Origin: JAFNAG01 sp050011535
GTDB lineage: Bacteria; Acidobacteriota; UBA6911
DNA length: 53,876 nt
Assembly: GCA_050011535.1 (NCBI GenBank)
Contig: JBEKIX010000012.1
Coordinates: 1 to 53,876 of the forward strand
Reading direction: 5' to 3'
The notes below the pieces were generated by a model. That model searched no databases and had not been told where the DNA came from. It saw nothing but the letters and a program-made list of their open reading frames with translations. Made by a program: the position numbers and the translations under genes. Of the stretch, positions 17,662 through 26,318 are shown piece by piece. Each line of letters begins with the position of its first letter. Positions within the stretch are counted from its first letter, which is position 1.

Positions 17662-18767
17662 ATGTGCATGAGGTGTGCTCTCCCCTCACGTTTGAGTGGG
17701 GCTGTGGGCTCTCTTTCGGCCGTCACCAGGATTCCATTGCCGTCCACCAATATACTCCCATCCGAACCCCGAATCCGATTCGGCATCAGCTACTTGATCA
17801 CCACCCTCCTTGCGCTGTGGCTGTTTCAGCAGTTCGTCCTGAGGCCCGCTATTGTCCGCTTAGTCGAGATCCCGTACAGCGATTTCAAGCAAAAGCTGTC
17901 GGATGGTCAGATCGTCAAGGCGACAATTGATGACAACGACATCCTCGGTGAAATGAAAAATCCCAAGCCGGACGCCTCCCCGGCCGTCGTTCCCTTTGAC
18001 ACCATAGCCAAGCCCGCGAGCGATCCCAACTTGATTGAAGAGCTACAAGATGCCGGAGTGTCATACACCTTTCAGCGGCCGCCCAGTCCGGTGGGCAGCT
18101 TTCTGCTGTCCTGGTTCCTGCCGATCGCGCTCTTGGGCGTGGGCGCGGCTCGCGTACGTGACCTCTTCGAGCAAGCGCGCAAGATCGCCCCCGCCATCGT
18201 CTTTATTGACGAGATTGACGGCATCGGCGAGAGCCGCGCAGGTGTGGTTCGCGTCGGCGGCAACGATGAGCGCGAACAGACCTTGAACCAGTTGCTGGCC
18301 GAGATCGATGGCTTCAAGACCACGACCACTGCGCCTGTGATCATCATGGCCGCCACTAATCGGCCCGAAGTGCTTGATCCGGCGTTGTTGCGTGCGGGTC
18401 GCTTTGACCGCCAGATTGCCGTCGGCAATCCAGACCTGATCGGTCGCGAGCAGATCCTCAGAATTCACAGCAAAGGCATCAAGCTGGCCCCTGACTTTGA
18501 CCTGAAACGCTCGGCTCAGTGTGTTACGCAGCCCAACATCTTCAATACCTGGGTGGCGCGATTGGGGATGACCGCCAAATCAGCCCGGAGACTCGTCAAG
18601 TGATAGACAGCGAAATCCAGCGCATCGCCACCGAGCAATACCAGCGGGCTCAGGCTTTGCTAGTGGAGCATCGTAAGGCACTAGAGATCTTGAGTCACCT
18701 ACTGCTGAAGCAGGAGACAGTGGACGGCGGTGAGGTGAAACAAGCATTGAAACAAACAGCAGACTGA
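17662..18767 (+). pseudogene. ftsH: Decayed ftsH (AAA+ membrane protease) with two internal deletions
   Basis: The N-terminal membrane and periplasmic part is intact (RIRFGISYLITTLLALWLFQ to FLLSWFLPIALL). At about 18136 the frame jumps straight to GVGAARVRDLFEQARK, losing about 115 residues including the Walker A loop. Walker B (FIDEID, 18202-18219) and the second region of homology (AATNRPEVLDPALLRAGRFD) remain. A second deletion between about 18505 and 18565 removes the zinc protease with HEXXH and shifts frame. The FtsH C-terminus (DDRQISPETRQVIDSEIQR to LKQETVDGGEV) continues in another frame to 18767. It cannot be an active protease. The intact parts resemble the extra FtsH found next to dnaK-clpB heat-shock clusters. 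Confidence 0.9.
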
Positions 18768-19181
18768 CTGAGGCCTCGGCTCTCAGAAGTCTAGAAATTG
18801 AACATGCAGTCCCAGAATGAGACATCCGGGAGAGCTGCTCCCATAGCCCGGGCAAAGGCGTGCCCGACCCCGGCCTGGAGCCGGAGCATGGCAGGAATTG
18901 GGATATCGGCTATGAACGCGGCTTTGCCACTATGAGATCGTGCCGAATGGCGGGAGTGTGCGGGTAAATCCACTCTGTTCGGCTTATCCCTGTGGTATAT
19001 TGGCCCTTGTGGCATTCCGGTCGCCCAGGCCAGGGAGCTTGAGGCAACATAGAATCCTACATATCGGAAGCAGGATCAAGCATCGAATCGGAGGATTGAA
19101 TGAAAAGCGCAGCTTGTCGTTCCTACCGACTCAGTCGCTTAAATGCTCCGCGATGCGGCACGGAAAATCAGGAGGCAAGTC
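18768..19181. other. Intergenic region upstream of dnaK
   Basis: No gene is supported in these 414 bp. In related islands a small heat-shock protein often lies here, but no alpha-crystallin motif is visible in any frame. A heat-shock-like promoter candidate lies at 19038-19064. Confidence 0.4.
19038..19064 (+). promoter_or_regulatory. Sigma32-like promoter candidate for dnaK
   Basis: CTTGAGG and CCTACATAT are separated by 11 bases, which resembles the heat-shock sigma pattern CTTGAAA, 11-16 bases, CCCCATNT. It lies 118 bp upstream of dnaK. The -10 match is imperfect, and no CIRCE element is present. Confidence 0.3.
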
Positions 19182-21062
19182 ATGGCAAAGGCAGTTGGCA
19201 TTGATCTTGGCACCACGAACTCCGTGGTCGCGGTCATGGAAGGCGGAAAGCCGACCGTGATTATCAACAGCGAGGGCAGCCGCCTCACCCCTTCGGTGGT
19301 AGCCTATACCAAAACCGGGGAGCGCCTGGTTGGGCAATTGGCCAAGCGCCAGGCAGTGCTCAACCCCGAGAACACCATCTATTCTGCCAAACGCTTCGTT
19401 GGACGCCGCCACTCCGAGGTCCAATCGGAGGTCAAAAACGTTCCCTATAGGGTGACCGCAGGTCCGAACGACGCGGTGCGCTTTGAAATCATCGGCAAGC
19501 AGATCGCGCCAGAAGAGATCTCGGCGAGCGTGCTGCGCAAGTTGGCGGACGACGCTTCCAAGTATATTGGTGAAAAGGTCACCGACGCGGTCATCACGGT
19601 TCCGGCCTACTTCAACGATGCACAGCGTCAAGCCACCAAGGACGCAGGAAAGATCGCCGGCCTCAAAGTGCTACGCATCATCAATGAGCCGACCGCCGCC
19701 GCGCTAGCCTATGGGCTCGACAAGAAAAAGAATGAGACAATCATGGTCTTTGACCTGGGCGGCGGCACATTTGATGTCTCGATCCTGGAGGTCGGGGATG
19801 GAGTCTTCGAGGTCAAGTCGACCTCCGGCGACACGCATCTCGGAGGAGACGACTTCGATAAACGCATTGTCGACTGGATGGCCCAAGAGTTCTTGGCCAC
19901 TCAAGGCATTGATCTGAGAAAAGACCGCCAGGCTTTGCAGCGGCTGACTGAGGCGGCCGAGAAGGCAAAAATCGAGCTGTCAAGTGTGGTCGAGACGAAC
20001 ATCAGCTTGCCTTTCATCACGGCTGACGCGACGGGCCCGAAGCATTTGGAAACGAAGCTGGCCAGGGCCAAGTTCGATCAGCTCACGGCCGATTTGGTGG
20101 AACGCTGCGTGGAACCGGTCAAGCGGGCACTGGCAGATGCGAAGCTCAGCGAACGTGATCTCGATGAAGTGGTGCTCGTCGGAGGCTCCACGCGCACTCC
20201 AGCAGTGCAGACTCTGGTACGCCGCCTCACTGGTGGCAAGGAACCCAACCAGTCAGTCAATCCCGATGAGGTCGTCGCCATCGGCGCGGCCATTCAGGCG
20301 GGTGTTCTTGCAGGCGAAGTTCAAGATGTGGTGCTGCTTGATGTGACGCCACTCTCTTTGGGGGTAGAAACTCTCGGCGGCGTGATGACCAAGCTCGTCG
20401 AACGAAACACGACCATCCCTGTCAGACGCTCGGAGGTCTTTTCAACGGCCGACGACAATCAGACTGCCGTAGATGTGCACATCCTGCAAGGAGAGCGGGA
20501 ATTGGCGCGTGACAACCGCACCTTGGGTCACTTCCGCCTCGAAGGAATCCGGCCCGCCCAACGCGGTCTGCCGCAGATCGAGGTAACTTTCGATATCGAT
20601 ACGAACGGCATCGTGACAGTTACGGCGCGCGACAAGGACACGGGCAAGGCGCAGGAAATAACCATTAGTGGGTCGACCCAGCTTTCGCACGAGGAGATTG
20701 ACCGGATGGTCAAGGACGCGCAGGGTCACTCTGAAGACGACCGGCGGCGGCGTGAGGAGGTCGAGGCACGCAACGCCGCGAACTCGATGGCCTACCAAGC
20801 CGAGCGGCAGATACAAGAGCTTGGTGACCATGTGCCACTCAATGAAAAAGCGCGTGCCGAAAAGTTGATAGCGGATATCCAGCAGTTGACGCGGAGCGAG
20901 TCTTCTGATATCGCGCGGCTGCGCCAGCTGACGGGCGACCTGCAGCAGCTTGTCTACGGCCTCGCATCCGCTGCGCATGGTCCCACCGCTTCCGGCGGTC
21001 GCCCGGGCCCGACGCGTGGCGGGGACGATGTAATTGACGCGGAATTCAGGCCGAGCAAGTGA
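19182..21062 (+). CDS. dnaK: Chaperone DnaK (Hsp70)
   Basis: The start is the ATG at 19182, 9 bases after GGAGG, giving 626 residues beginning MAKAVGIDLGTTNSVVAV. The ATPase domain carries all phosphate motifs (GIDLGTTNS, VPAYFNDAQRQATKDAG, MVFDLGGGTFDVS, VLVGGSTRTPAVQ). The linker DVVLLDVTPLSLGVET leads to the peptide-binding domain, and the acidic tail ends DDVIDAEFRPSK. DnaK binds unfolded peptides in an ATP cycle driven by DnaJ and GrpE, both encoded next. The final bases overlap grpE. This copy may be additional to a housekeeping dnaK elsewhere; the cluster type suggests so. Confidence 0.97.
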   Translation: MAKAVGIDLGTTNSVVAVMEGGKPTVIINSEGSRLTPSVVAYTKTGERLVGQLAKRQAVLNPENTIYSAKRFVGRRHSEVQSEVKNVPYRVTAGPNDAVRFEIIGKQIAPEEISASVLRKLADDASKYIGEKVTDAVITVPAYFNDAQRQATKDAGKIAGLKVLRIINEPTAAALAYGLDKKKNETIMVFDLGGGTFDVSILEVGDGVFEVKSTSGDTHLGGDDFDKRIVDWMAQEFLATQGIDLRKDRQALQRLTEAAEKAKIELSSVVETNISLPFITADATGPKHLETKLARAKFDQLTADLVERCVEPVKRALADAKLSERDLDEVVLVGGSTRTPAVQTLVRRLTGGKEPNQSVNPDEVVAIGAAIQAGVLAGEVQDVVLLDVTPLSLGVETLGGVMTKLVERNTTIPVRRSEVFSTADDNQTAVDVHILQGERELARDNRTLGHFRLEGIRPAQRGLPQIEVTFDIDTNGIVTVTARDKDTGKAQEITISGSTQLSHEEIDRMVKDAQGHSEDDRRRREEVEARNAANSMAYQAERQIQELGDHVPLNEKARAEKLIADIQQLTRSESSDIARLRQLTGDLQQLVYGLASAAHGPTASGGRPGPTRGGDDVIDAEFRPSK

Positions 21063-21634
21063 AAAGGGACGGGGTTGAGCTTATGACAGGGGGCGACGTC
21101 TCGGCCGCCTCAAATAGAGGCGTTATGGCAGACAGCAATCCAGATCTGGAGGGAATCGCGCCAACCAGCGGCCGCGCGGTGGGCGCCGAAAAAACTGAAA
21201 TTGAGCGGCTCAGAGCAGAGTTGCGCCGCGAGCACGAGCTCTACCTGAGAACGCTGGCCGATTTGGATAACTATCGCCGCCGCGTAGAGCGGGAACGTGC
21301 CAGCGCAGCCCACGCGGGAAAAAGAGAGCTTGTTCTCCAGCTGCTCGAAGTACTGGACGATTTCAATCGCGCGCTTGAACACCTGGCGGACGTGCCCGAA
21401 CGGGTCTCCGGAGGATTCGTTGCCATTCATAGGCGGCTCAACGGCATTCTTCAGATGCAAGGCATAGTGCCATTCGAGAGCCTGGGCAACAGATTCGATC
21501 CAGCACGGCATGAGGCGATAGGCGTGATGGAAAGCTCCGACGTTGAACCGGGAACCGTAGTTGCCGAAGTAAGGCCGGGCTATTGCTGGCATGATGAGGT
21601 GCTTCGTCCTGCCCGCGTGCGCGTTTCTCGATGA
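21059..21634 (+). CDS. grpE: Nucleotide-exchange factor GrpE
   Basis: This 191-residue protein (from GTG at 21059) has the long N-terminal helix (EIERLRAELRREHELYLR), the DLDNYRRRVERER signature of GrpE, and a C-terminal beta domain with FDPARHEAIG and EVRPGYCWHDEVLRPA. It releases ADP from DnaK. The GTG overlaps the dnaK stop; an ATG at 21083 (MTGGDVSA) after GGGACGGGG is an equally good start. Its end precedes the dnaJ start by 37 bp. Confidence 0.93.
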   Translation: MKRDGVELMTGGDVSAASNRGVMADSNPDLEGIAPTSGRAVGAEKTEIERLRAELRREHELYLRTLADLDNYRRRVERERASAAHAGKRELVLQLLEVLDDFNRALEHLADVPERVSGGFVAIHRRLNGILQMQGIVPFESLGNRFDPARHEAIGVMESSDVEPGTVVAEVRPGYCWHDEVLRPARVRVSR

Positions 21635-21671
21635 TACGCTGGCTGTGAACCACGAGAGAGGAGCGCAGGCA

Positions 21672-22700
21672 ATGGCGATAAAGTTTAAAGATTACTATGA
21701 GATCCTCGGCGTGCCCCGCACAGCCAGCGTAGCAGAAATCAAGAAACAGTATCGCAAGCTGGCGCGCCAAAGTCATCCCGATGTTAATCCTGGAGACAAA
21801 AAGGCTGAGGAGAAATTCAAAGAGCTCAATGAAGCCTACCAAGTCCTGTCTGATCCGGAGAAGCGCGCCCGTTATGATCAACTTGGCTCAGAGTGGAAAA
21901 CGGATGCTGATTTCACTCCACCTCGTGGCTGGGAAGGCGCCGGCGTCGACTTAGGAGACATTTTTGGTTCGGAACACGGCGCGGGTGGATTCAGCGATTT
22001 CTTCGAGGCTCTTTTTGGAGGCCGGCGGAGGGCTGATGCGCCACGTGGAGGTGCTGGCTTCGCTGCGCGTGGATCAGATATCGAGGCGGAGATGTCACTT
22101 ACGCTTGAAGAGGCGCATCACGGCGTGACACGCAGAATCACGCTGGAGGCGGATGAGACATGCTCAGATTGTGGTGGCAGCGGGTCGAAAGCCAATAAGG
22201 TATGCAACAGTTGTCAAGGCAGGGGCCGCATTCATCGCCCCAGAGCGCTCGAAGTTGTCGTGCCTGCGGGCGTGCGTGACGGCTCGGTCATCCGCCTTGC
22301 TGGCCAGGGCGAGGCTGGTGGCAACGGTGCACCTCCAGGCGATCTCTACTTGAGAGTCGGGCTTGAACCCCATCGTCTGTTTAGTGTTGTTGGCAACGAT
22401 GACGTTCAGATTCAATTACCAGTCGCACCCTGGGAAGCAGTCCTTGGGGCGAAGGTTAAGGTTCCAGCGCTGGACGGGCCAGTGGAAATGACTATTCCGG
22501 AGGCCGCGCAGGGTGGCCAGCGGCTCAGGCTGCGCGGGCAAGGATTGAAACGGAGGCATGGCGGCCGCGGAGATCAGTACGTTGAGCTAAAGATCGTTGT
22601 CCCGCCAAAGCCTTCGGCTAAGGAAAAGGAGATGTTTGAGAAACTGGCCGCCGCGTCGCGGTTTAACGCACGGGATCTTATGACAGGAGGCAGGCGATGA
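21672..22700 (+). CDS. dnaJ: J-domain co-chaperone with half zinc finger (DnaJ/CbpA type)
   Basis: The ATG at 21672 gives 342 residues starting MAIKFKDYYEILGVPRTA; the upstream in-frame extension was rejected because it overlaps grpE without a ribosome site. The J-domain has the HPD motif (QSHPDVNPGDKKAEEKF). A Gly/Phe-rich region follows (GGFSDFFEALFGG), then only two CxxCxGxG repeats (CSDCGGSG and CNSCQGRG) where class A DnaJ has four, then the two C-terminal client-binding domains. The zinc region is thus reduced, between class A DnaJ and CbpA. The gene is followed by its likely modulator, cbpM, with a 4-bp overlap. Confidence 0.9.
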   Translation: MAIKFKDYYEILGVPRTASVAEIKKQYRKLARQSHPDVNPGDKKAEEKFKELNEAYQVLSDPEKRARYDQLGSEWKTDADFTPPRGWEGAGVDLGDIFGSEHGAGGFSDFFEALFGGRRRADAPRGGAGFAARGSDIEAEMSLTLEEAHHGVTRRITLEADETCSDCGGSGSKANKVCNSCQGRGRIHRPRALEVVVPAGVRDGSVIRLAGQGEAGGNGAPPGDLYLRVGLEPHRLFSVVGNDDVQIQLPVAPWEAVLGAKVKVPALDGPVEMTIPEAAQGGQRLRLRGQGLKRRHGGRGDQYVELKIVVPPKPSAKEKEMFEKLAAASRFNARDLMTGGRR

Positions 22701-23011
22701 CCGGGAAACGATACGATATCGTTCTCTGCCGAAGTGAGCACGACCGACTAACGCTGGAGGCGCTCGCCGCTCGCACGAAGATCCATCCCGACTTGGTCGA
22801 GCGGTTCGTGGAATATGGCCTAATCGAGCCCATCGAGTGGATTGGTCCGATGCTGCTTTTTGATGCTGCCACTGTCCCTCGATTGCGCATGATCATGCGC
22901 TTGCGAAGCGATATCGGGGCGAACCTGGCGGGAATTGGCATAATCCTGGATTTACTGGAGCGGGTTCGCACGTTCCAGCGCGAGAATGAGTGGCTGCGTG
23001 GTCAGATATGA
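22697..23011 (+). CDS. cbpM: CbpM/MerR-type chaperone modulator
   Basis: This 104-residue protein has a winged-helix MerR-like N-terminus (LTLEALAARTKIHPDLVERFVEYGLIEP) and a C-terminal coiled coil (IGIILDLLERVRTFQREN). CbpM proteins bind the J-domain of CbpA-type partners and block its action on DnaK. The ATG overlaps the dnaJ stop (22697-22700), a pairing seen in many such clusters. It may instead act as a regulator of the island, since MerR-like HspR has a similar size and location. Confidence 0.85.
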   Translation: MTGKRYDIVLCRSEHDRLTLEALAARTKIHPDLVERFVEYGLIEPIEWIGPMLLFDAATVPRLRMIMRLRSDIGANLAGIGIILDLLERVRTFQRENEWLRGQI

Positions 23012-23107
23012 GGATGCCGGGCAGAATAGCGGTAAAGGTTCCGGACGACCGCGGATCCGCCGCATTGGATCTGTCTTCTCGTCGCGCCAATTGGAGGACT
23101 GGCTAGT

Positions 23108-25747
23108 ATGGACATAAATCGCTTTACTGAGAAGGTGCAAGAGGCTCTAAGTGCGGCGCAGACCAAGGCTGCCCGCTATGGTCACCAGCAGGTTGAGGTG
23201 GAGCACTTGCTTGCCGCACTGCTTGAACAGGAGCATGGATTAGCGACTTCCATTCTTAACAAGGCCGAGGTCGACGCCGAGGGTCTTAAACGGCAAATTG
23301 ACCAGGTGCTTGAGAGCATGCCTAAGGTTTCTGGGGCATCAGGCGCTCCCGAGCATATTTATGTCACGGCCCGCTTGAGTCGTCTCCTGGCACAGGCTGA
23401 GGATGAAGCAAAGAGCCTCAAAGACGAATACATTTCGGTTGAGCACCTACTGCTGGCGATGACGGAGGACCAAGGCGCCACGGGCCATGCCTTCAAAGAA
23501 CATGGTATCACGCACGACCGCCTGATGCGCACACTGCAGGAGGTTCGCGGGAGCCAACGAGTCACTTCGCAAAACCCCGAAGCTACTTACGAAGCGCTCG
23601 AGCGCTACGGGCGAGATCTGACCAAACTGGCGGCGCAGGGCAAACTTGATCCCGTCATCGGTCGCGACAATGAAATCCGCCGTGTCATCCAGGTCCTCTC
23701 GCGCCGCACGAAGAATAATCCTGTGCTCATCGGCGAACCCGGCGTCGGCAAGACGGCGATTGTCGAGGGACTCGCACAGCGCATCGTACGCGGCGATGTG
23801 CCTGAAAGCTTAAAGGAGAAGCGAATAACCGCGCTCGATATGGGCGCGCTGATCGCAGGCGCCAAGTATCGTGGCGAGTTTGAGGAACGCCTCAAGGCTG
23901 TGCTCAAGGAGATTCAGGATTCTGCTGGCGAGGTCATCCTCTTTATCGACGAGCTGCATACGGTTGTCGGCGCCGGCAAGGCTGAAGGCGCCATGGACGC
24001 AAGCAACCTGCTGAAACCGATGCTCGCACGGGGGGAGCTGCACTGCATCGGCGCGACAACACTCGACGAATATCGAAAGCATATTGAAAAGGACGCGGCG
24101 CTTGAACGCCGTTTCCAGCCGGTCATGGTGGATCAGCCTACGGTCGAAGACACCATTTCAATATTGCGCGGACTGAAAGAGCGTTACGAGATTCATCATG
24201 GCGTGCGGATTAAAGACTCCGCCCTGATAGCGGCGGCGATGCTTTCGAATCGATACATCAGCGATCGTTTCTTGCCCGACAAAGCGATTGACCTGGTTGA
24301 CGAGGCAGCGGCTAAGTTGCGAACCGAGATTGATTCAATGCCAACCGAGCTCGACGAGATCCTGCGCCGGGTGATGCAGCTTGAGATTGAGCGCGAGGCC
24401 CTGAAAAAGGAGACGGATCAGGCGTCCAAAGAGCGTCTCGTGAAACTGGAGAAGGACCTTGCAAACTTGAAAGCCCAGGCCGATTCGCTGAAGGCGCAAT
24501 GGCAGGCCGAAAAGGTGGGCGTCCAGCGATTGCGCTCGCTGCGCGAACAGATCGAGCAGACTAAAGTCGAAATAGAGCGGGCTGAACGCCAATACGACCT
24601 CAATCGCGCTGCAGAACTCAAGTACGGTAAGCTGACCGAGCTCGAGCGCAGATTGCGATCTGAGGAGGCGCTGCTGACCAAAAAGCAGGGCCAGGCGCGC
24701 CTTATTAAAGAGGAGGTAGACGAAGAGGATATTGCTGAAGTTGTGAGTCGTTGGTCCGGTGTACCGGTTACCAGACTGCTCGAAGGCGAGCTGCAAAAAC
24801 TGCTGCATCTTGAAGAAGAGCTGCATAAACGCGTGGTCGGCCAGGATGAGGCCGTAGCGGCTGTAGGAGAAGCCGTAATTCGTGCGCGTTCCGGCTTAAA
24901 AGATCCCAACCGGCCAGTTGGCAGCTTCATTTTTTTGGGACCGACCGGCGTGGGCAAGACTGAGCTGGCACGCGCCCTTGCCGAGTTCCTCTTCGACGAC
25001 GAGCACGCGATGATCCGCATCGACATGTCTGAGTATCAGGAAAAACACACAGTCGCGCGATTGATAGGGGCCCCTCCAGGATACGTGGGCTATGAGGAAG
25101 GCGGACAGCTGACCGAGGCGGTTCGGCGTCGGCCATACTCGGTGATTCTCTTCGACGAGATTGAGAAGGCGCACCAAGATGTGTTCAACGTGATGCTGCA
25201 GATCCTTGATGATGGCCGATTGACAGACGGACAAGGACGCGTGGTGAATTTCAAAAACACCATCGTGATCATGACCTCGAACATCGGCAGCCCTCGTATA
25301 CTCGGTTATCGCGGGGCGTTCGGAGGAGATGATTATGAGAAAATGAAGCAGACTGTGCTGGAAGAGATGCGACATCAATTCAGACCCGAATTTCTTAACC
25401 GGGTGGACGAGATCATTGTCTTTCATGCTCTTTCGGAGGAACACCTGAAGCGCATTGTAGATATTCAGCTCATGCTCTTACGTCGGCGGCTCTCGGAGCG
25501 GCATATCGAGATCGAGGTGACCGATGCAGTCAAAACGCACCTGGCGCGCGTCGGCTACAATCCTTCCTATGGTGCGCGGCCTCTCAAGCGGACGATTCAG
25601 AAAGAAATTGAAACGCCGCTCGGCCGGCGCATTCTCAAGGGAGAAGTACGCGACGGCCAGAAGGTGGTGATCGATTTCGACGAAGCACAGGGAGAGTTGA
25701 AGTTCACGCCCTCTGACCAGCCAACGCCAGAGCCTGCTCGCCCGTAG
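23108..25747 (+). CDS. clpB: Disaggregase ClpB (Hsp100)
   Basis: This 879-residue protein has the double Clp N-domain (DINRFTEKVQEALSAAQT onward). The first AAA+ domain has GEPGVGKTAIVEG and FIDELHTVVGAG. The coiled-coil M-domain spans about residues 410-540 (RVMQLEIEREALKKE to LIKEEVDEEDIAEVV). The second AAA+ domain has GPTGVGKTELARA, FDEIEKAH and FRPEFLNRVDEI. Length and order match a full ClpB. It extracts polypeptides from aggregates with DnaK. GGAGGACT precedes the ATG. It lies 96 bp after cbpM in the same direction. Confidence 0.97.
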   Translation: MDINRFTEKVQEALSAAQTKAARYGHQQVEVEHLLAALLEQEHGLATSILNKAEVDAEGLKRQIDQVLESMPKVSGASGAPEHIYVTARLSRLLAQAEDEAKSLKDEYISVEHLLLAMTEDQGATGHAFKEHGITHDRLMRTLQEVRGSQRVTSQNPEATYEALERYGRDLTKLAAQGKLDPVIGRDNEIRRVIQVLSRRTKNNPVLIGEPGVGKTAIVEGLAQRIVRGDVPESLKEKRITALDMGALIAGAKYRGEFEERLKAVLKEIQDSAGEVILFIDELHTVVGAGKAEGAMDASNLLKPMLARGELHCIGATTLDEYRKHIEKDAALERRFQPVMVDQPTVEDTISILRGLKERYEIHHGVRIKDSALIAAAMLSNRYISDRFLPDKAIDLVDEAAAKLRTEIDSMPTELDEILRRVMQLEIEREALKKETDQASKERLVKLEKDLANLKAQADSLKAQWQAEKVGVQRLRSLREQIEQTKVEIERAERQYDLNRAAELKYGKLTELERRLRSEEALLTKKQGQARLIKEEVDEEDIAEVVSRWSGVPVTRLLEGELQKLLHLEEELHKRVVGQDEAVAAVGEAVIRARSGLKDPNRPVGSFIFLGPTGVGKTELARALAEFLFDDEHAMIRIDMSEYQEKHTVARLIGAPPGYVGYEEGGQLTEAVRRRPYSVILFDEIEKAHQDVFNVMLQILDDGRLTDGQGRVVNFKNTIVIMTSNIGSPRILGYRGAFGGDDYEKMKQTVLEEMRHQFRPEFLNRVDEIIVFHALSEEHLKRIVDIQLMLLRRRLSERHIEIEVTDAVKTHLARVGYNPSYGARPLKRTIQKEIETPLGRRILKGEVRDGQKVVIDFDEAQGELKFTPSDQPTPEPARP

Positions 25748-25773
25748 CGAGTCAATTCAGGTCTGCTTCAATA

Positions 25774-25893
25774 TCATTCAGCAGGCTTGACTGGAAGAAG
25801 AGCGAGCGCGAACATCACTTGCGACCAGCCACGCAAGATCAGGGCAATTCCAACGGTCAATCCCAAGAACCAGAACCCTGACCACAGGATGAT
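25774..25893 (-). pseudogene. hdeD: HdeD-family membrane protein, C-terminal remnant
   Basis: The reverse strand encodes 39 residues before the stop, with WFLGLTVGIALILRGWSQ, which resembles the last helix of HdeD-type acid/stress membrane proteins (typically GTFLGIELIFRGWSW-like). A stop codon in the same frame lies directly upstream (25894-25896), so only the tail survives. HdeD genes are common passengers in mobile stress-tolerance islands, which fits the ftsH-dnaK-clpB neighbourhood. The match is short and recognised from memory. Confidence 0.5.
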
Positions 25894-25972
25894 TCATCCG
25901 GAGGCTGGCAGGTTTGATGCACCAACCCCTCACTTCCAGACGTGTGCCTGGATTCACGACTGACTCAGACGC

Positions 25973-26318
25973 TTAGTAATTATGCCCCAGTGCGGTCTTG
26001 AAGGCGGTCAGCGATTTTAGCAAAGACGAAACTGATCGCTTCACCGCAATCTTCCGCACTATCGATCCCTGAAAACCCGTTAGACAGGCTTGCTCGGATC
26101 CCATTGCCTCAATAAGGTAGAAACCGCGTCGCTTTGGTTCTGAAGTGTCAGAAATGCAGAAGGTGAGATCCAGCGCAGTCTGGAAGTAGTGACTCGAATA
26201 GAGCTGTTTCTCGGCGATCACATACGCCGGATCGTTGGCGGCTGCGGCATGCATGGTAATCACCTGCACGATGCGCAGAGTCGGCTTCAATCCGAATTTC
26301 ACCTTTGCCCAATATAAC
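25973..26318 (-). pseudogene. Unrecognised gene fragment, 5' end cut by an IS element
   Basis: About 115 codons of good coding character run from the IS boundary at 26318 to a TAA at 25973-25975. They include LKPTLRIVQVITMHAAAAND, SSHYFQTALDLTFC and CLTGFQGSIVRKIAVKR. The only starts are a GTG at 26302 and later codons, and the reading frame continues into the terminal repeat of the IS, so the beginning of the gene has been lost. The corresponding 5' part is not found on the other side of the element. I do not recognise the family. Confidence 0.55.

Noticed and set aside
18791..19015. Possible small gene upstream of dnaK on the minus strand
   Set aside because: There is no alpha-crystallin or other motif, and it would lie across the presumed promoter region.
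19143..19181. Upstream start for dnaK adding 13 residues
   Set aside because: GGAGG lies directly before the later ATG, and the family start is MAKAVGIDLG.
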